Shown here piece after piece: positions 6,584-9,578 of a stretch of DNA of 9,578 nt. The stretch lies in the NCBI GenBank assembly GCA_937858455.1, contig CALLYN010000230.1, positions 1-9,578 of the forward strand, in the 5' to 3' direction. A program made the position numbers and the translations under genes. Numbering within the stretch: position 1 is the stretch's first letter; each line of letters begins with the position of its first letter. Source of the DNA: an uncultured Kouleothrix sp. Its GTDB lineage: Bacteria > Chloroflexota > Chloroflexia > Chloroflexales > Roseiflexaceae. The notes below the pieces were generated by a model. The model was given only the letters and a program-made list of their open reading frames with translations, was not told where the DNA came from and ran no database searches.

Positions 6584-6615
6584 TTCAGCATGGACATCCC
6601 TCGGCGATACGAGCT

Positions 6616-6644
6616 AGTATAGTGCCTCATGCATGCGCCGTCAA
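6616..6644 (-). promoter_or_regulatory. Strong sigma-70-type promoter of the aminopeptidase gene
   Basis: Read leftward, TTGACG (6644-6639) and TATACT (6621-6616) are separated by exactly 17 bp; each matches the consensus at five of six positions. The start would be near 6609, giving a leader of about 116 nt. Upstream of the -35 lie A/T tracts (6681-6697, CAGTTTTT twice at a 9-bp period on the + strand) that could bend DNA. Confidence 0.82.
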
Positions 6645-6944
6645 TGCGGACATTATTCATAGGCGCGGATGCAAAGGTTACAGTTTTTTCAGTTTTTGAA
6701 ATGTCAGCGCGCCTCCGCTGGCAGCTTGGGGCAGGCCCGGCGACGTGCGCTCGCGCCTAGGGCGCACGCAAGGCGCGGGTGAGGCGTTATCGGCGCGGCG
6801 CATTGCGCCCGGCAAAACTACGATGCCCGAAACTGCCGGGCCACGAAAGTTTAAATGTCGAAAGACTTTCTTAACCGGCCGGAAAAGTTCATACCTTTCT
6901 CATATTCATTTACGACCATGTAACCAGCCAGTAATCAAAAGCGA
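6645..6944. other. Non-coding region with several hairpins, no credible gene
   Basis: This stretch lies between the two divergent promoters. It holds an A/T-rich part (6651-6705), then GC-rich dyads. GTGCGC (6745-6750) pairs with GCGCAC (6762-6767). GCCCGGCA (6807-6814) pairs with TGCCGGGC (6834-6841). GAAAGT (6845-6850) pairs with ACTTTC (6865-6870), enclosing GTC-GAAA-GAC. Such dense dyads could be a structured RNA or regulator sites. An open frame at 6745-7098 lacks a ribosome site and runs through the next promoter and into the cyclase gene, so it is not called. No known riboswitch signature was matched. Confidence 0.4.
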
Positions 6945-6973
6945 TTGCCCGGCATTCTGCTGGCGAGTACACT
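6945..6973 (+). promoter_or_regulatory. Sigma-70-type promoter of the membrane cyclase
   Basis: TTGCCC (6945-6950) and TACACT (6968-6973) are separated by exactly 17 bp. The start would be near 6980, about 72 nt before the ATG at 7052. The boxes and spacing resemble those of the other genes in the window. Confidence 0.62.
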
Positions 6974-7007
6974 ACATTTGGCAGAACACACTAGTCTCGA
7001 TAGCAAT

Positions 7008-7032
7008 AGTGCTGCGCCCGCAGTACAGCACT
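7008..7032 (+). promoter_or_regulatory. Leader hairpin before the membrane cyclase
   Basis: AGTGCTG (7008-7014) pairs with CAGCACT (7026-7032). A competing smaller stem CTGC (7012-7015) with GCAG (7020-7023) uses the same bases. The hairpin ends ten bases before the ribosome site GGAG (7043-7046) and has no T run, so it could affect translation start or RNA stability rather than terminate. Confidence 0.35.
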
Positions 7033-7051
7033 GGCCAGAACCGGAGTTTGT

Positions 7052-8908
7052 ATGGTTGTGTCGCAACGCCGCATCTTCGCGCCGCGCCTGAGCTTTAAGA
7101 TCACGCTGCCGTATGTGGCGCTGGCCATGGTGCTTGCCCTTGCGACGATCTACATCGTCGCGCGCGGCCAGGCGGATAAGGTGACGACCGAGTTTAGCCG
7201 CCAGCTGGCCGACGCGCGCGTGCGCGTGAGCGATAGCGTCGTGCAGACCGAGCGCGAGCAGATCGATAATGTGCGCACGCTGGCCCGCCTGAGCGGCCTG
7301 CCGCAGGCGCTGCGCAGCGGCGACACCCAGGCGTTGAAAGATTTGCTCTCGCCATTCGCGGTGAGCCAGCGGATCGAGCGGATTGTGCTGGTGAACGCCG
7401 CCGGCGAGCCGCTGGTGGGGATCATCAACCAGGGGCAGAATGTGCAGCCGCTGCCGCTCGACCCGAAGCTCGCCAGCCGGCCGGGCGTGGCGGCGGTGCT
7501 GCGGGGCGCGAGCGACACCAAAGGCGATAAGTATATCGACCTTGCGAACGACCCGGACGCCACCGTGCTGTATACGGTTGCGCCGGTGTACGATGGCGAT
7601 GCGCTCGCCGGCGCGCTGCTGATTGGCTCAAGCGCGGGCGCGCTGGTCGAGCGCTGGCGCGGCGCGACGCTGGCCGACGTGACGCTGTACGGCACCGACG
7701 GCGCGCCGCTGGCTACGTCGCTCGGCTCGCAGCTGCCCAGAGGGCTGGACGAAAGCATCCGCGACGGGCGGCCGCAGTACCGTACGGTGGCGCTTGGCAG
7801 CCGCGATTACGGCGAGGTTGTGTCGCCGCTGCTGCTGCGCGGCGAGCTGCAGCCGCAGTTCATCGGCGTGGCGATCTCGACCGCCGGGCAGGCCGATCTG
7901 TTCGAGCAATCGCAGCTCAGCCTGCTGCCGATCTTCGGCCTGGGCCTGGTGGCGACGTTCCTGCTGGGCATTCTCCTGTCGCAGCGGATCACGCGCCCGA
8001 TCACCGCGCTGGTTCACGCCGCCGAGGGCGTCGCCTCGGGCGATCTGAACCACGTGCTGCCGGTGACGACCACCGACGAGATCGGCGCGCTGACGACATC
8101 GTTCAACACCATGATCGATGGCCTGCGCGAGCGCGAACGCATGCACGACGTGTTTGGCCGCTTCGTGAGCCCGACGATCGCGCGCCTGGTGCTGAGCCAG
8201 CCGCTCGACCTGCGCGGCGAGACCAAAGAGCTGACCATTCTGTTCACCGATCTGCGCGATTTTACGGCGATGTCCGAGCAAGAAGACCCGGCGGTTGTCA
8301 TTCGCGGCCTGAACGACTACTTTCAGATTGTCGTTGAGGCGGCCGACCGATTTGGCGGCATTGTCAATAAATTCGGCGGCGACTCGACGCTGGTGCTGTT
8401 TGGCCTGGCCGATATTCAGACTGCTCAATCGAGCGCCGAGGCGGCTGTGCGCGCCGGGCTGGCCATCCGCGACGGCCTGCGCGAGCTCAACGCGCGCCGG
8501 CGCGACGAGCACCTGCCGCCGCTGATTGCCGGCATTGGCATCAACACTGGCGCGGTGATGGCCGGCCTGATCGGCACCCAGCGGCGCATGGAGTACACCG
8601 CCATTGGCGACGCGGTGAATTTGAGCGCGCGCATCCAAACGCTCAATCGCAGGCTCGGCACCGATATCCTGCTGAGCGAGGCCACGTATCTCGCGCTTGG
8701 CCAGGCCGAGTGGCTGCGCGTGGCCGATCAGGGTCTGCGGCGCTTTAAGGGCAAAAGCGTGCGCGTGCGGGTCTACTCGATCGAGAGCGATGTCGCGCAG
8801 GCGACCGAGGCGCCGGCCGAGACGCCAGCCGCCGACGCTGCCGCCGAGCCCGAGCCCTGGTTCGCCGAGCGCAGCCGGGCGCTTGGGGAGGTTCCCGATG
8901 CGGCGTGA
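7052..8908 (+). CDS. Membrane adenylate cyclase with CACHE sensor and HAMP domain
   Basis: This 618-residue inner-membrane receptor is predicted to make cAMP in response to an extracytoplasmic signal. Order: membrane segment at about 16-37; a periplasm-side CACHE-like sensor at about 40-285; a second membrane segment at about 289-310; HAMP at about 311-363; a transducer F-x-RFVSP (368-374); and the class III catalytic domain at about 392-578. Metal-binding Asp400 and Asp444, adenine-specifying Lys440 and Asp520, and transition-state Asn523 and Arg527 are all conserved, so active adenylate cyclase is expected. The last 40 residues are Ala/Pro/Glu-rich and disordered. The ATG has GGAG five bases upstream. 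The 3' end overlaps the next gene by 11 bp, implying co-translation with that membrane protein. The ligand is unknown. It shares the transducer motif with the FHA-GAF cyclase at the left end but has a different input. Confidence 0.93.
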   Translation: MVVSQRRIFAPRLSFKITLPYVALAMVLALATIYIVARGQADKVTTEFSRQLADARVRVSDSVVQTEREQIDNVRTLARLSGLPQALRSGDTQALKDLLSPFAVSQRIERIVLVNAAGEPLVGIINQGQNVQPLPLDPKLASRPGVAAVLRGASDTKGDKYIDLANDPDATVLYTVAPVYDGDALAGALLIGSSAGALVERWRGATLADVTLYGTDGAPLATSLGSQLPRGLDESIRDGRPQYRTVALGSRDYGEVVSPLLLRGELQPQFIGVAISTAGQADLFEQSQLSLLPIFGLGLVATFLLGILLSQRITRPITALVHAAEGVASGDLNHVLPVTTTDEIGALTTSFNTMIDGLRERERMHDVFGRFVSPTIARLVLSQPLDLRGETKELTILFTDLRDFTAMSEQEDPAVVIRGLNDYFQIVVEAADRFGGIVNKFGGDSTLVLFGLADIQTAQSSAEAAVRAGLAIRDGLRELNARRRDEHLPPLIAGIGINTGAVMAGLIGTQRRMEYTAIGDAVNLSARIQTLNRRLGTDILLSEATYLALGQAEWLRVADQGLRRFKGKSVRVRVYSIESDVAQATEAPAETPAADAAAEPEPWFAERSRALGEVPDAA

Positions 8909-9578
8909 ATCAATGTGGATCAGCCCGCTGGTGTGGCTCGCTATGCTCGGCCTGGCGTTCGTGTGTGGCCTGGTGGTGATGAGCCAGGCGTTCGAGACGC
9001 ACGTGTTTCTGCTCGACGACCGGGCGCTGCGCGTGAGCGCCGACTATGGCGCCGACCCGCGGATCGTGCAGGAGGCGCAGATCCCGCCGGTCGATAGCGC
9101 GGTGATCAGCGACACCGTGCGCGACCTGATTGCCGAGCAGGCCCAGGCGCCCCTGCTGAGCATGTTCCTCTCGACGCCAACCGTTGTGGCGTCGCCGAGC
9201 CCGGGCCGCACGCCAACTACAATGCTGGCACACCAGCCCAGCGTTACGCCCGTGGCTGCTCCGGTGACGGCAGTGGCAGCTTCGCCAACCAACACCGATC
9301 TGGGGCCGGGCCAGCTGCCCGCCGCCACGGCGACGCGCTCGGTTAATCGGCCGACGCGCACGCCGTTGCCAACCAGCACGCCGCTGCCGACGCGCACACC
9401 GCGCCCAACCAGTACGGCAACCCCGCGCCCGAGCGCGACGCCGACCGATGTGCCGACGGCGACGCCGACCGATGTGCCGACGGCGACGCCGACCGATGTG
9501 CCGACGGCGACGCCGACCGATGTGCCGACGGCGACGCCGACCGATGTGCCGACGGCGACGCCGACCGATGTGCCGACG
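8898..9578 (+). CDS. Single-pass membrane protein with Thr/Pro stalk, incomplete at window end
   Basis: The frame is open for 227 codons and leaves the window without a stop. It starts with a short basic N terminus and a membrane segment at about residues 9-29, probably a signal anchor with the rest outside the cell. Residues about 30-90 are a small unrecognised extracytoplasmic region (LLDDRALRVSADYGADPR near 38-55). From about residue 93 it becomes a Thr/Pro/Ala-rich stalk, ending in perfect copies of ATPTDVPT from residue 180. A strong ribosome site, GGGGAGG at 8885-8891, lies six bases before the ATG inside the cyclase gene, and the genes overlap by 11 bp; Met6 at 8913 is a less supported start. 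Stalks like this in Chloroflexota usually hold an outer domain away from the membrane; that domain would lie beyond the window. Coupling to the cyclase suggests a linked sensory or surface role. Function is unknown. Confidence 0.85.
   Translation, partial: MRRESMWISPLVWLAMLGLAFVCGLVVMSQAFETHVFLLDDRALRVSADYGADPRIVQEAQIPPVDSAVISDTVRDLIAEQAQAPLLSMFLSTPTVVASPSPGRTPTTMLAHQPSVTPVAAPVTAVAASPTNTDLGPGQLPAATATRSVNRPTRTPLPTSTPLPTRTPRPTSTATPRPSATPTDVPTATPTDVPTATPTDVPTATPTDVPTATPTDVPTATPTDVPT
9435..9578 (+). repeat. Six perfect 24-bp tandem repeats coding ATPTDVPT
   Basis: Six copies of a 24-bp unit run without a base change from 9435 to the last base. Each encodes ATPTDVPT in the frame of the stalk protein. 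Being in multiples of three, copy-number change would lengthen or shorten the stalk without breaking the frame. Identity at every wobble position points to recent expansion, unlike the varied Thr/Pro codons just upstream (about 9340-9434). The array may continue past the window. Confidence 0.97.

Noticed and set aside
6494..6610. T-box leader for the aminopeptidase
   Set aside because: A terminator-like hairpin is present, but the T-box sequence and specifier stem are absent.
6721..6900. Cyclic-di-GMP (GEMM) riboswitch
   Set aside because: Fragments such as ACGCAAGGC and GGCAAAAC occur, but their order and the required paired regions do not fit the consensus, and the region lies upstream of the predicted cyclase promoter.
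6745..7098. Rightward open frame of 117 codons before the membrane cyclase
   Set aside because: No ribosome site, mixed low-quality composition, runs through the predicted cyclase promoter and into the cyclase start.
7628..8638. Leftward open frame of 336 codons opposite the membrane cyclase
   Set aside because: Antisense shadow of the HAMP and catalytic domains with no recognisable feature.
9435..9578. CRISPR array
   Set aside because: Units are tandem with no spacers and are translated in frame as ATPTDVPT.

Overview
The window is GC-rich bacterial DNA whose best fit is Chloroflexota (class Chloroflexia). Three things suggest this: the FHA-GAF-cyclase and CACHE-HAMP-cyclase architectures, a DUF5317-type membrane protein, and a membrane-anchored protein with a long Thr/Pro stalk of the TPTxxPT kind. 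This assignment comes from gene style and low-complexity signature, not from a marker gene. No rRNA, tRNA, CRISPR array, insertion sequence or phage gene was seen.

Layout from left to right. Positions 1-224 hold a strong leftward terminator and an inverted set of octamer repeats. Next is a leftward soluble class III adenylate cyclase with FHA and GAF sensor domains (225-1772). A divergent control region (1773-2070) carries a leftward promoter, a 15-bp perfect dyad, and three heptamers at an exact 11-bp period placed 8 bp before a -10 box. From it runs a rightward cluster: a 41-residue secreted-looking peptide (2071-2196), a DUF5317-like membrane protein with an extra C-terminal domain (2200-2988), and a soluble GAF histidine kinase (3044-4252). 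A textbook terminator closes the cluster. A zinc-binding SEC-C protein with its own promoter follows (4403-5257). It converges on a leftward M29-like metallo-aminopeptidase (5393-6493), which has a strong promoter and a terminator-like hairpin in its leader. A 558-bp structured non-coding region (6494-7051) separates it from a rightward membrane adenylate cyclase with CACHE and HAMP domains (7052-8908). The last gene overlaps this cyclase by 11 bp. It encodes a single-pass membrane protein with a Thr/Pro stalk and runs off the window inside six perfect 24-bp repeats.

The theme is signal transduction. Two predicted cAMP producers sense different compartments: one cytoplasmic, through phosphopeptide and small-ligand domains, and one extracytoplasmic, through a CACHE domain. 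Between them lies a histidine kinase with no response regulator in the window, grouped with a small exported peptide and a membrane protein of unknown function. The peptide, DUF5317 and kinase cluster behind its direct-repeat operator is the best candidate here for an undescribed system. Its function is inference from gene order and sequence layout only.
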